Below are positions 23,335-35,849 of a stretch of 64,000 bases of DNA, in pieces. Source of the DNA: Nageia nagi (Eukaryota > Pinophyta); NCBI GenBank assembly GCA_050084985.1, contig JBITNC010000001.1:139066001-139130000 (forward strand), in the 5' to 3' direction. The notes beneath the pieces are model-generated. The model did not search any database. It had not been told where the DNA came from and saw only the letters and a list, made by a program, of their open reading frames with translations. The first letter of the stretch is position 1; each line of letters begins with the position of its first letter. The position numbers and the translations under genes were made by a program.

Positions 23335-23760
23335 TTTAAACTCATTAAGGGTAATCAATAGAGGTGATAAACTTGTCTTTAAATTATTTCTAAATTTCAT
23401 TCTTGATTGAAAGTGATTATTTAGGATCAACTTATCTAGGCTTTTGCTTTACTAGCTTGGTATCTAGAACTATGACTATGTTATGTACTACAAATTTTGG
23501 GTCCAAAATAAGCATATCCTCGTATCCAAAAGTAAAACATTTCTTACACTTTATCAATATAGTCTTTTCCTATTCTATTTCTAATCTTATCAAAACATCC
23601 CCTACATAGACTATCTTTGGAAACTCTATGTCATTATTGATATCAATTTCAACTAATTTTCCAACATGCATATGTGAACCACCCTCAATTTATTTAAGGA
23701 AAGGAAGATAAGGGTGTTCATCTTAGTTAGGATTATATATGTAAGATGGTAGATATGATG
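23335..23760 (-). pseudogene. Ty3/gypsy RT N-terminal region remnant
   Basis: Read on the minus strand: GGSHMHVGKLVEIDI, then VYVGDVLIRLE, then YEDMLILDPKFVVHNIV, then KLVKQKPR and ITSIDYP. These are the linker and RT N-terminus of plant Ty3/gypsy Pol (typically YEDMPGLDPxLVVHxL..KPVKQKxR). It joins the RT core at 21130-22330 across the ~1 kb insertion. The plus-strand ORF 23403-23609 is its antisense shadow. Stops and one frameshift are present. Confidence 0.75.
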
Positions 23761-23949
23761 TTGAAGCTTTGTCATGAAAATATTGAAGGTATTCAGTGAT
23801 GTCCATATGTTAAGGAGTTGATTAGCAAATCTAATCAGTTTGTAGGAGGCTAGTTAGAGATGTATAAAGTTTTTCATGTTGGGATCTCAAAATTATGTTA
23901 TTAATTATGTAATCAACAAAATCTAAAATACATTCAAAGAATAAGTACC

Positions 23950-26880
23950 TAAATGTAACAACCCACCTAATTACACTTGTTCTGATCGAGATACTCTCAA
24001 GGAATTTGAATTAAATAAAATACAATTTATGTAATGAGATGAATTATGAATGGATATGTATAATATTTATATTGGTTTGATGTTGGTTTCAATATTATGT
24101 TTGATGTATATTATAGATTTACTCAATGAGAGAGTTGAGTTGGAGAACCAAGTGAACAAAAGATGAGTTGGTTATGGGAATATTTCAATAAGAGTGAGGC
24201 AATGATTGATCATTGAATCTCTAACAACCCACAAGGGCTACCTTAAATTGTATAGTTGCATTTTGAATATTTGATGTAAATTAAGTATGACCCCTATGAA
24301 ATTTGTGAGTTCACTAATAAATTTACCTTATAGGATGGGCGATCTTCATAAGTAAAACTATGTGCAAAAATATTTATTATGAATTTTATTTTATATAGTG
24401 AATTAATCAATTCCATATAATATTACAATAAAATGGTTGATACCTAGATTTAAATTCTTACTCCATTGTATTTTATTTTAGTTTCAATAATTTAGGGGTC
24501 AGTGAAAAATGTTTAACCTAGGGGTGAGTTGGCAAAAGAATTATTAATCTACCTTGGGGCCTAGATATTCTCTCCTCCCAAATACTTTGGAATTTTATAT
24601 GATATCTTAAATAATTGAATACTATTTAATCCTTGTGGCTTAAAAATAAACATTGAATGGAAACACACCATAAAATTAAAATTTTGTGTTTCCCACTAGC
24701 AAAAACTATGAAGTGATTAATAATAAGTTTATTTGGAGGTATTATTACCATTTTTCCCTATAAATACCATACATTTTTTAGAGAAAATGCACATGTCTCC
24801 ATTTTTTTAAAATTGGTCTTGGATCTTAAGTAGAAAGGAGCTCATTTCCCTACATTCTTCTCCAATTTATTATCCAGGTGCTCATTCCAATTTTAGCATG
24901 TATTTACTAAAATTATAGTTAAAGCTCTTTGATAAGGAATAATGGTTAATGTATATTGGATTATTTTGAATATTGTATGTGATAAATTTGTACATTTTAT
25001 TCTTATGCAATTGTATGTATTTGGCTATGGAGCTAAAAGTTAATTAAATATAATATTCCAAAGAGTTACAAATGTGTTCAAAAGGAAATAATGATGGATA
25101 AGTCTAACATGTCTTTTTGAAGTCTACTCTAGTCATGCATGCAAGTGAATTCCCACTATCTTCAACCATGACCATCTATAATCCTGTCACTACTTTAGAG
25201 ATATTGATAATACAACTAGCTAGTTTGTCTTTGATTCCATTCTCCTAGCTCACTTTACTTTCCCATTTTGGTTTATATTTATCTAAGCATTGTAGCTCCC
25301 TATCAATGGTTGAGTCTTATTCATGAATACTTTGGAGTCCTTTATTTTTATTTTTTAAGGCTTAATATTTACCCAAATTCTTCATCTTGGTCCCAAAGGA
25401 CCTTGAACTAGTATGGGAAGATTTAGAGGAGTTTTTGGAATATGATGGGATTTTTATCTACTATTCAATTTTGAAAATATTTTATAGTTTTATATCTCCT
25501 TTGATCTTCTTTACCAATGTTGGGGTGAGTAGTAATGAAACTATTTACTTATTGGCATTAAAAATTTATTGTCTACAAAGGCATTTAGAAGGAAAGTCAT
25601 GTCGCATTAATTTATGTAATGTTAGCACAACCTATTTAAGCTCTCCACTCAAAATATTGTTAGTGATGGGTAAACAATTTTGTACCTTGAAGTGAGTTGT
25701 TACTATCTCCTTGTAACTAAAGGGAATGATGTGCTTTACTTCTACAAGTCATTAGAGGACTCTGGTTTGCTATTAACTATCCTTGTTAGTATAATTACAA
25801 TAGAGAAATTTTTATATCCATATATGATATGTTTCTCTTTTCCTTGCATGGTGGAGAACTTAATAAAATATGGAGTCTTGTATAGATATAATTCTTAGAA
25901 GTTGAATATCATATTTAATAAGTATAGATACAATTGCTTTTATACATATGGGTTGATTAACAACTATGAACTTTTTGTTAATTTTTTAAATAGGATATGT
26001 AAGTGAGGCTCTATTCATATGAATTTATATTAAAAAATATATGGGTTGGAGTCATTTTGTTAGGCTCAAACCTACTATACATCCAAGTATTTTTGGTGCA
26101 CCAAGTTTTGTTTGGTATACTTATATGATGTGTGTAAATTCTACATCCTATATCCAAGTGTCATCTTTTTGGAATGAAATATTCATGAACTCTACCATAC
26201 GCATGAGTGCACCTACCTAGCAAAGTCATTATACAAGTATGGATTCCTATCCTTAACATTGGTTCTTATTTACAAGATTATTTCTTTATAACATTGTAAT
26301 TGCTATTACATTGGGTTATATTAATAAGTGAATAAAATCATAGCTTACCTCTTGACATATTTTCCCCACCAAGACTCTATAGGCATATTCATTTTACCTT
26401 CTTTTATATAAAGATATAAATTTGGAATTTGTACCTAAATGAGTTACTAAATAATTATTTTATTTTGGTTCATATCTTATTACAGTTATAATGAAGTGTA
26501 TAATGCTTACATTTGATTAAAATCATAATGGATGAACTTAATTTAAGGTTTAAAATTGATTGATCTAAATTATGATGATGTGGTAAAACAATAGATGATA
26601 TGAACAAGAAAATCATATTCATATTTATTTCTATAATTTGTATGTGACAAGTACTAGGTGTGAAATTTATTGAACTAAAATAGGATTATTATGGAATTAA
26701 TAATAATGTGCTTAAATGATTGACTCCATGATCAAGGAAGAAAGGTAGTCTTTAAATAAGACTTAAATCCTCTAAAGATAAAAAATGGAGTATTGATTGC
26801 CACCCTTTTAGATTGGAATTACTTAGTAAATAATTTTTAATGGATTGGCTAGGAATATGATGCATCTAGCAATAGGATGC
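23950..26880. other. Spacer with possible LTR-like segment, unrecognised ORFs
   Basis: TGTAACAACCC at 23956 resembles the start of many plant LTRs, and a TATAAATACC box lies at about 24759, but no second copy exists in the window. Two overlapping plus-strand ORFs (25387-25695, 102 codons; 25680-25898, 72 codons) have no recognisable motif. The right end of this stretch is the insertion target of the Tat element (TCAAT at 26888-26892). Confidence 0.35.
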
Positions 26881-26887
26881 ATACCAT

Positions 26888-26892
26888 TCAAT
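26888..26892. repeat. Target site duplication TCAAT, left
   Basis: Five bases directly before the 5' LTR, identical to 44722-44726. Confidence 0.95.
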
Positions 26893-27739
26893 TGTAGACA
26901 CCTACAAATGTCCCTTTTTTAACTAGTAAACATTGAAATAATCATAACTCTTTGAGACAATATAAAATAGGTTTAAAAAACATATTATTAGATAGCTCTC
27001 ATCAAGTACATGCAAAACGAGTGGTCACATGACTCTTTTAGGTAAAATTGGCTATTTTGTGGTCATTTTAATATTGTTACAAAATTGAAAATTAGTCACC
27101 AGTGACCCAAAATAGTCACCGGCATTTTGAGATGATCGTCGGTGTCCACCTAGGAATCGTCGGTGACTTTGTAACAGCTGAACAAGAAACCAAAATAGCG
27201 AGAGAAAGTTGAAATGTTTCATTCTTCCAAGATGATGTGGATAGAGGGGGTCAGTTATGACTTACAATGGCTTTTCACTTCCCCTTACTAGCCTTGGAAC
27301 ATCTCATCCAAAATCTATAAATACAAGCCAATACAAAGCAATAGGGACCGAATCTTGACCCAATTTTGAAGTAGGGTAATGCTACCAAAATCTTGTGAGC
27401 TCATACCTTTTATTGTTTTATGTTAGCTTCAATTTAATACATGTCATACATAGATGCTTTGATGTTATTATCTTTTGCATGTGTGTAGGATTTACAGGTT
27501 GTCCATATCAAGGAGAGAAGCAAGCAAATCAAAAATAATGAAGATCTAATACCCTCATTTTGGCAAATGGCATTTGTAAAAGTCCCTTCCAAGGGCAAAT
27601 TGTAGTTTGAGCTAAAAATCAATATCACTTTATAATTACAACATTTCTACCTATTTTACATAATTTGAAGTTCAGTGAAAATTTAAGAATAATTACATTT
27701 TATGTTATTCTACATTCCAGCTCTATTGTCACTGCAACA
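26893..27739 (+). repeat. 5' LTR of Tat-type element (847 bp)
   Basis: Begins TG, ends CA, and aligns without gaps to 43875-44721. A TATAAATAC box at 27316-27324 is the likely Pol II promoter. Differences from the 3' LTR concentrate at 27050-27300, where many are C/T or G/A changes at former CG sites. The minus-strand ORF 27434-27628 lies wholly in the LTR and is not a gene. Confidence 0.95.
27316..27324 (+). promoter_or_regulatory. TATA box in 5' LTR
   Basis: TATAAATAC, conserved in the 3' LTR at 44298-44306, in the expected middle part of the LTR. Confidence 0.6.
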
Positions 27740-27765
27740 TTCTAGCGCTAGAAGGAGGGCCCTTC
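27740..27765 (+). promoter_or_regulatory. Candidate primer binding site region
   Basis: The bases right after the 5' LTR read TTCTAGCGCTAGAAGGAGGG. A tRNA primer site normally starts TGG within a few bases of the LTR. Here the AGCGCTAGAAGGAGGG core is plausible, with the first bases mutated. I cannot name the tRNA. The first 14 bases form a perfect palindrome. Confidence 0.45.
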
Positions 27766-29683
27766 CGTTATTGATAGAGAGGTTTTTTATTTATGTTAAA
27801 AATGATTTTACCTTTCTGTTATCTAGTTTATTTGAATTTTTCCATATACTAACTTTAAATTTTGCATTCTATGCTTTTTAGGAAATCTATTGCAGAAACA
27901 CTAGCAATTGGAATCGGATGTCGGCAACTCAAAAGGAACGCTAGTGATTTACAAAGTAATCCAGACTAAATGTCAGCAATTTCATTATAAACACCAATGA
28001 TTGGGATCAGACGCTGGTGACTCCAAACAAATGCCAGCGATCTCTATTTAAATGTCGATGACTCTTACTCCAAGTTGCCTTGCCTTCTTTTGTTATTTCT
28101 AAAAAATATATATATATATAAAATAAATAAATATATATATATATATAATATTATTAAAATAGAAGGATACTTTTGACTGTGATTCCTTTTCCTAGAATGC
28201 ATATAGGAATGAATAGAAAAGGTTAAATGTATTTTTTATTAATTTACTTTATGTAAAATGTTATGTATTTATTTTCATGTTTTGGGTGAAGGGTACGTAC
28301 ACATTAATACTTTTTATCTTGTCTACTTATGCTCTCCTTTTGTGCTTCATGTGATCTAAGGTGACCAGAATAGAGCTGATAAGAAGGAGTAATTAATTCT
28401 TCTTTTCTTTCACATTCACACTATAATTAATTTGGTTAATTTATCCACACATAATGACCTCTTACCAAGTCTACCCTTACCACTCCATTGGAGGTCGAAA
28501 GGATATGTGACTAGTAAGAGGAGGTAATTTACTACACATAATACTTCCACAATTGGAAGGAGTAAATGAATCACACTTAATTTGGAATGAACTTAAGGAA
28601 ATAAATTGGGTTTTTGGGTAATATAAATCATATTAAAAGGTTAATGAATTGGAGGGATTCGAATACACTAAGTACTTTCACTTAACAAAGTATGCTCTCA
28701 CTTTTATGCTTCAAGCGATCTTAAGTGATCAGAAATAAGTTAAGTGAAAGAGGTAAAATTTATTCACATATTATTTGGAAATATACTTCACATTAACACT
28801 CTTAAAGATGTCTTCCCTTACCACTCCATTGGAGGTCGAAGGGATATGTGACTCTTGGAGGAGTAATTGAACCTCACTTAATTAATTTATCTACACTTAA
28901 TGGCTTTTTACTAAGTCTGCTCTTACCACTCCATTGGAGGTCGAAGAGATATGTGACTAGTAAGAAGAGGAAATTTATCACATATAAAACTTCCATAGCT
29001 GGAAGGAGTTAATGAACATCATTAAGAGGTTGGATAATGAATCACATTATAATTAAAAAAAAAGAACAACAGGGTTTATTAAGGTCAAAGTCCACTTAAA
29101 ATAAAATTTTGATTGCATCACATTGAAATAAGATAAGTAAATGGACATGAATGTTTGGGAGGGTAGTATGCATAAATGTATTTTACTTTTTTAAATGCAT
29201 TTCATAACACCTTAAAGGAATAATTGAACATTAACGAGTTGGATGTCACTACCAACCATTAGTTCTTACTTCTTTGTACCCACCAACATAACACACTTGA
29301 AGCCATAGAGCCAGTTACACTTGGAGGTAATGACCAAGGTAACTTTCCTTTAGGTAGGAGTCAAAAAAGAGACTTATCTAGAACCAAGCCAAAAGCCATA
29401 GAAACTTGCAAACATTAATTAGGATTACCCAACCTACCTTGTTTAACACTTGACTAGTCAAAATAAACTAGGAAAATTAAAAGATTAAAAATGAACAACT
29501 CATATCGTTCATTTAACTCAGACATTAAAAATATGTGAAAAAATTAAGAAGATAATCACATCGATAAAAGTAAGTTTGCATATAGGATGTTTGTACATTA
29601 AATTGTTTTCTCAAAAACATGATATAAAAGATAAAAATAGAGTTTCTTTTTTACGATGCTTGTTTATAATATCTAAAAAAAAA
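27766..29683 (+). other. Untranslated leader of Tat element with internal repeats
   Basis: No ORF was recognised. The leader contains an A/T microsatellite (about 28108-28150). It also contains three copies of a 37-base block starting CTTACCACTCCATTGGAGG at 28476, 28817 and 28922, embedded in a larger ~350-bp duplication (compare TATGCTCTC at 28329 and 28691). The blocks are highly conserved compared with their surroundings, which could mark a functional RNA element such as a packaging or dimerisation signal; that is inference. Confidence 0.6.
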
Positions 29684-32330
29684 ATGGTGCAAACTAGAAG
29701 TATGACCGCTAAGAAAATGCAAGAACACCCATTTGAAATACAAGAAATAGATCTAGACAATATGGATCTCATAGAGTATTCGGTTAGGAGGCCACCTCCT
29801 TTAGATGAATCAGATCCACAGGTAGTTCATTATGTAGGTAAAGATTGGGATTGGGGTTATGATCAATCTAGATTGCAAAGATAAAGTTTAGAAGATCCTA
29901 TTACCAAGGCTAGAATGCAAGTGTTAGATGAAGAGTTAATTGAAATTCATCGTCGCCTAGCTAATTATAGGGCTATTCCTAAGACTTCTTCTAGTTTATC
30001 AAGAGATGTAGAAAAACTAAATCAAAGGTGTGATAACTTAGAAATGGATGAAGATAAATCTTGGGCCGAAACCATAGCGGTACCAGATACTGAGCCATAT
30101 AAAGTTAAATATGAAAGAGTCATTCGTCTATTATCAGATGGTCGAAAGGTTGGTTCTTTAATTTGAAAAGAAGGATCTTCTTTTTCTCATAATCTCTTGA
30201 ATTAGGAAAAAATGAAGTATCAATACCTACAAGTAATTTATCTCAAAGAGCTCCTTCAACGAAGCAAACAGAGAAATCTTATTCCTCAAAGGGAGGATTA
30301 CATAGAAGGACATCTAAGTTCAAAATACAAGAGATACCTTCTTATGAAGAACTAAAAGAACGATGATTATGTAAAACAAAAGCTGGTCAAAAATTCATAG
30401 AAATATATGCTAATGATATTAAAAAGGCTGCAGAGATGCAATATCTTCTAAAGAAAGAAAATAGAAAAGTTAACGAATTCATTAAAATTCAAGAACAAGA
30501 GAATAAATTAAAAGAAATGGAAGATAAACTTCTTAGAGATAAAAGGAAATTCATAGAACAAGAACAAGTAAACAAAGAAAGAAATGAATTCCTAGAACAA
30601 GAAAAGAAAATACTTCATAAAGAACATGAGATTCAACTTCATTTACAGGAATTACAACGTGAGGAATTAGAGAATGAAAAAATAAGAAGGGAACAATATC
30701 TATGTATGGAGAAAGAAAAACAAAGACAGTAGGATGAATATCAAAAAATAAAAAATTTGAAACCAGAAACTCCTAAAGGAAGTCAAATACAAAGATATCA
30801 AGATCCTTACTTGAACAAACAAGAAGTGATGGATAAAGAGATAGCCATTTTATTACAAAAGGAGATGGATAAAGAACTAGAACTGCAAAAATTATATGAT
30901 AAACAAAAGCAAGATTCCATTAAAAGTTGGGTTGAACAAACCCAAAATCAAACAAAACAACCTAATTACAAAGGAAAAAATCTATATGGAAAAGGTATAT
31001 CCCAAAAACCTCCTAGAATCCCTATTCTGTGACGACATTCACCTCTTAAAATATTGCCTCCACCACCATCAGAGTTTCCTTCTGACTATGAGTCTTACAC
31101 TTCAAGATCAATTTCAGAAAAGGATCTGAATACTCGAAGATATCATAGACACACTCAAGGTCACAGAACTGATAAAGAATTAGAAGACTTTATGAAGGAT
31201 TTTATAAATTGAGAAATGAATGTTCAAGGACTTCAAAAGTTAAATTATAAGAACATTTGCAATGACCCTATTCATCCAAGTGTTCCAAAAAAGAAATTAC
31301 CATATAGGTTTGAATTTCCTAAAATAGAATTATTTAAGGGAAGAGAAGACCCCAAAGAACACTTGAGAAAATTTACATTTTATAGTTATCAGATAGCTAA
31401 TGATGACTCATTAATGTTACATATATTTCCTATGACACTCACAAGTCAAGCTTTGGATTGGTATAATAGTTTACCTATACATAGTTTATATACATTTGAA
31501 CAATTGGCTAATCAATTTCTTGAAAACTTTAGAATCAATATTAAAGAAAGATCTTCAATTACTGATCTTACAAGATTATAATAGTTTTTTGATGAAACTA
31601 TACAAGATTACATCTCAAGATGGCAGGCTATACTTACTAGTATGCCTTATACAATACCACAAGAAGAATTGGTTAAATTATTTAGTCAAAGTTGTTTAAG
31701 ACCAATAGCCAGTGTTCTCCAAATTCAACAACATAAAACTTTTGAAGGATCTATTGCCTAGGCAGTAGTTATAGAAAGAGTTAAAATTCAATATGGAGAA
31801 CTAAAACTCAAGAAAAAAGAATACAAAAAGGGTAATCAATATGAAAACATTAGTAAACAACCACAAAATAATCAAATAGCTATGACAAAAAATTCTGTTC
31901 AATCTTCAAAAATCAAAGAAAATGTTGAACCTAAGCCTAAAAGAAATTTTACCCCATTATCAAAACCATTAGCTAAAATACTTAAAAAATTATATGATAA
32001 TGGTATGATTAAATTACCTGATATAAAACCTAAAAATCCTAATGCTAAAGGAAGCAAATGGTATATAATGAAAATGAATTTTGTACTTATCATAGGCAAA
32101 AAGGACATAATACAAATAAATGTTGAACTTTACAACATAAAATTCAAGACTTGATAGATAGTCAAAAAATAGATGTGGATAATCCTATTGTGCCTTCGAA
32201 TCAAAATTTAGGGATATATCAAAACCCCTTACCCTCACATCAGGCTAACAATGTGGCAATTATCTCAAACCAAATGAACTATACATGGAATAATAAGGAT
32301 ATACCATTTAAAAGAAACTATAGATGATTC
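29684..32330 (+). pseudogene. Gag of Tat element, long, with N-terminal coiled coil
   Basis: The start is chosen at ATG 29684 because the protein opens MVQTRSM, a common start of plant Ty3/gypsy Gag. Residues encoded by about 30430-30960 form a highly charged Lys/Glu/Gln coiled coil (for example EQEKKILHKEHEIQLHL). The core Gag domain follows at 31290-31700 (PYRFEFPKIELFKGRED, then HIFPMTLTSQALDWYNSL). The tail carries a zinc-knuckle variant, CTYHRQKGHNTNKC, at 32082-32123, with His for the second Cys as in Tat-type Gags. The coiled coil and core domain share one frame, interrupted only by point stops (30730 TAG, 31030 TGA, 31213 TGA). Frameshifts occur near 30170-30200 and 32050. Intact length would be roughly 880 residues, much longer than the usual 300-500. 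Confidence 0.85.
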
Positions 32331-32556
32331 AATACATATGATCAGTATAGCTACAAGAGCACAACAATATTAGAATAAATAGGATAATCCATGAAAAAAT
32401 CAATCGATACCAAACCCAATTAATATACAACCTATACCTCATCTACAACAACCTAAAGTTTCGATAAAAGGTGCTCTTCAATGATAATTAAAAATGTCTC
32501 CAATTAAGATGACCTTATTTGAATTATTACAATAGTCTGAGAGTTATAGGGAAGCT

Positions 32557-33640
32557 ATGAATCAAATTCTACAAGAAATTCAAGTAGATGTTAGTAATCT
32601 CGATAATTTTATTTCAATAGTTGAAAGTTTGAGGATATCTCAACAACCTAGTATCACCTTCTATGAACAAGAAAAATTAAATAATGATGGACCAGGCAGA
32701 CTTAATCCACCTTTACATATAATTGGTAAAGTAGATGGGAAATTATTTAAAAGAATTCTGATAGATGAAGGTTCAGCTATAAATATAATTTCAGATGCTA
32801 CGTACAAAAATTTGAATTTATCAGATTCACTTATCTTAGCTCCTTTTTACAAATTAGGGCATTTAATGATGCAGTGTGTTCAACTTTAGGATCAATAGTA
32901 CTGTCGATTACAGTAGGGGCTAAAACCATTCAAACTTTATTACATATAATTGAAGGAAATATTATACAATACAACATTCTTTTAGGACATCCTTGGATTA
33001 GAAAAATGCAATGTGTTCCATCAACTTATCATGGATTTTTAACATACATTTATAAAGGTAAAGTTCATTGTGTGTTTAAAGATCCAGATCCTTATTCACA
33101 TTGTAATTTAATTTTTGATCCAAATAAAGTGACATTACTATCTCCTAATTTATCAACCATATTAATGAACAAAAATATGAATCAATCTGAAGTCATAAAG
33201 GGAAAAAGTGATATAGTTATACAAGATAAAGATACTTGGGAAAAAGTTGCTAAAACTTTAGACGAAAAATATGGAGCTTCTTCATCAAAACAAGTGAATA
33301 CTACATCTAATAATGACTCATCCAATGTATATCCAGTAAAAGTTAAATTAAGGGATTTAGGGATGGGAGAATATGATGTAGATGATGTGGTATATAATAT
33401 ACCTTTAGCACAAGAGATGGGAAGATTATCTGAATCACCTAGTGTAATTGGACAAATAGTACCTTTAGGAGAAGTACCTAATCAGACAATGTTTGTCTAT
33501 GTGGGAATAGTAGATCCTGTGTCAACAATATCCAATCAAACATATGAAAGAAATTTCAATAATGATATGAAATATTTATCACCATGTTCAAGAACATTTG
33601 TCTTAAACTATTTTAACAAATATAATTGGCAAGGATGAGG
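32557..33640 (+). pseudogene. Aspartic protease region of Tat element Pol
   Basis: The retropepsin-like domain spans about 32690-33060: GRLNPPLHIIGKVDGKL, then active site ILIDEGSAINII at 32755-32790, then a frameshift near 32865, then IQYNILLGHPWIRKM and VPSTYHGFLTYI. The active-site triad reads D-E-G instead of the usual D-S/T/G-G; Tat proteases often show DGGSA, so this is one substitution from that. The 254-codon ORF 32874-33638 continues into a variable linker. At 33600-33710 a glycine-rich run (WQG, GLGR, KSGLGY) looks like a G-patch remnant, a domain known after some retroelement proteases. The enzyme would release Gag and Pol products. Confidence 0.8.
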
Positions 33641-34480
33641 ATTGGGTCGATATGAACAGGGTCCATGAGAAATAATTGAATTATGATACCAAGATCCCAC
33701 TGATAAAAGTGGATTAGGTTATCAAAATAAAAGTAAAAATCTTGCTAAATTAGGAAATTTAGGAGAAGAGAATTTGGATTATAATGAAGAAATTTAGAGA
33801 AAGAATCCATAGTACAAGAAATTATTAATATAAGAGAAGAACAATTAAGTGAAATGGATGTCTTAGAAGGGGTCAAAATGCTCTTTATTAATAATATTGA
33901 GCCACCCTAGAATCATTCATGCTTACCAAGTGATATACAGGAAAAAATAAATAAAAATGTCAAATCATCAATCATTCCATATTTAGGTATACCATCGATA
34001 AATATGGTTACAATAAAAGAGAATGATATTGAAGATCAAAATAATGAACCAATAAATGAAGTTAACAAAAATCAAAATTTAATCAAAATAATAGCCAATA
34101 CTTCTACAGATGAAGTAATTGCTAATTACTCTCTTATATCATCTAATCCTTCGGTACATGAATTCAAAAATGTAGATCACATATTTGGTTCCTATGAAAA
34201 TCAAGTATGCACAAATGAACAAACTCAAGAATATGATCAAGAATATAGTGTTAACGACAATAGTTGGATACCAGTACCAAATCAATTGGAAGAAGGGTAG
34301 CATATGCTTACTAAAAAAGTCTTAGAAATAAATATTAGTAATGATCCTCAAAATCCTAAAATTATTCAATTAGAAGAAAACCTCACAGAAAATGAACAAG
34401 AAGAAATTATAACCTTATTAAAAGAATAAGAAAAGGTATTTGCATGGTCATATGTAGACATGCTTGGAATAGATCCTAAA
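33641..34480 (+). pseudogene. Protease-RT linker region of Tat Pol
   Basis: Acidic, Asn/Glu-rich linker sequence with a 98-codon open stretch (34004-34300) but no recognised domain besides the G-patch-like start. The sequence then enters the RT N-terminus (VFAWSYVDMLGIDPKLVVHN). Stops are scattered through it. Some Tat elements carry an intron between protease and RT; I see no convincing splice sites here. Confidence 0.5.
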
Positions 34481-35240
34481 TTAGTAGTACATAATTTAGC
34501 ATTAAAGCCTGATGCTAAACCTATTAAATAAAAATTACGTAAAATGCATCCTACTATAGCATTAATGGTAAAAGAAGAACTTCAAAAATTATTAGAAGCT
34601 AAATTTATACAACCTATAGATTATTCAGATTGGATATCTAATATGGTACCTATGAAAAAACCAAGTGGAAAAAAAAGAATATGCACAGATTTTTGTGATC
34701 TTAACAAAGCTTATCCTAAGGATGATTTCCCTCTACCTAGCATTGATAGTTTGGTAGATTCGATAATAGGACATGATATGTTGTCATTAATGGATGGATT
34801 TTCTGGCTATAATCAAATAAAAATAGCCACTGAAGATCAACATAAAATGCTTTTATAACTCCTTGGGGTACCTTTTGTTATAAATTTATGCCTTTTGGAT
34901 TAAAAAATGTTGAGGCAACTTATCAAAGGGCTATGACTTATATATTCCATGATTATATACATTACATAGTAGAAGATTATGTTGATAATTTGTTGGTTAG
35001 ATCTAAATATCGAGTAGATCATGGAAAAGACCTAATTAAAGTCTTAGATAGATTATTAGAACATAAAGTAAGATTAAATCCAACAAAATGTGTTTTTGGT
35101 GTAACTTCAGGAAAATTATTATGATTTATTGTGTCCCGACAAGGAATTGAAATAGATCCTAGTAAAGTGAAGGCAATAGTAGACATGCCACCTCCTGCAA
35201 ATCTAAAATAATTACAAAGTTTACAGGGCAAGTTACAAGC
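34480..35240 (+). pseudogene. Reverse transcriptase of Tat element
   Basis: The RT motifs occur in order: VHNLALKPDAKPIK, then WISNMVPMKKPSGKKR, ICTDFCDLNKAYPKDDFPLP, LMDGFSGYNQIKIA, a frameshift near 34855, then FMPFGLKNVEATYQRAM and the polymerase site. The catalytic box reads YVDN (34978-34989) instead of YVDD, which would abolish metal binding by the second Asp. The palm ends at LNPTKCVFGVTSGKLL. A stop at 35122 is followed by FIVSRQGIEIDPSKV and the connection domain. It would copy element RNA into DNA in the particle. Confidence 0.9.
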
Positions 35241-35840
35241 CATTAGAAGGTTTATAGCTCAACTTTCTGATAAATGTAAACCATTTACAAAATTATTAAA
35301 AAAGGGAGTAGAATATCATTGGGGCAAAGACCAACAAGATGCATTCGATGAAATTAAAAGATATTTATTATCTCCTCCTATCTTAAGTCCACCAGAAAAG
35401 ATGTACCCTTTTTATTATATATTTCTGCTACTAAAAATACTTTAGGAACAATGCTTGCTCAGAAGAATGAACACAATAAAGAACAAGCTATATATTATCT
35501 AAGTAGAACACTTGTGAGCTATGAGATTAAGTATATATATTTGGAAAAATTATGTCTTCCTATTGTTTTTGATACTAAAAAACTTTGACATTATATGCTT
35601 AATCATACAACATATGTCATCTCTAAAGTGGATCCATTGAAATATATGATGAATAAAACCTATCAAAATTCAAGAACTGCAAAGTGGATAATGCACTTAA
35701 CTGAATTTGATTTACATTTTATTGGACAAAAATCAATAAAAGGACAAGTAATTGCTGATTATCTCACTGATGCTCCATTGCAAGATAATAAACCCCTTAT
35801 CATTGAATTACCTGATGATGGGGTGTTTCAATTAGATGAA
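35240..35840 (+). pseudogene. RNase H (first) and connection of Tat Pol
   Basis: Continues the RT frame: FIAQLSDKCKPFTKLLKKG, then WGKDQQDAFDEIKRYLLSPP. A decayed RNase H follows with frameshifts near 35400 (SATKNTLGTMLAQ; IYYLSRTLVSYEIKY), then LNHTTYVISKVDPLKYMM and KWIMHLTEFDLHFIGQKS. In Tat elements this ancestral domain is degenerate because a second RNase H follows. Confidence 0.8.
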
Positions 35841-35849
35841 ATTGAAATA

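Noticed and set aside
23956-25020. LTR starting TGTAACAACCC with a TATA box near 24759
   Set aside because: No second copy, primer site or polypurine tract in the window; kept only as a note in the spacer entry.
25387-25898. Two overlapping ORFs as a possible host gene
   Set aside because: No motif, no splice logic and biased AT composition like the surroundings.
27434-27628. 64-codon minus-strand ORF repeated at 44416-44610
   Set aside because: It lies inside both LTR copies and shows no protein features.
28476-28958. Spaced direct repeats that could suggest a CRISPR array
   Set aside because: Only three copies at uneven spacing, inside the leader of a plant retrotransposon.
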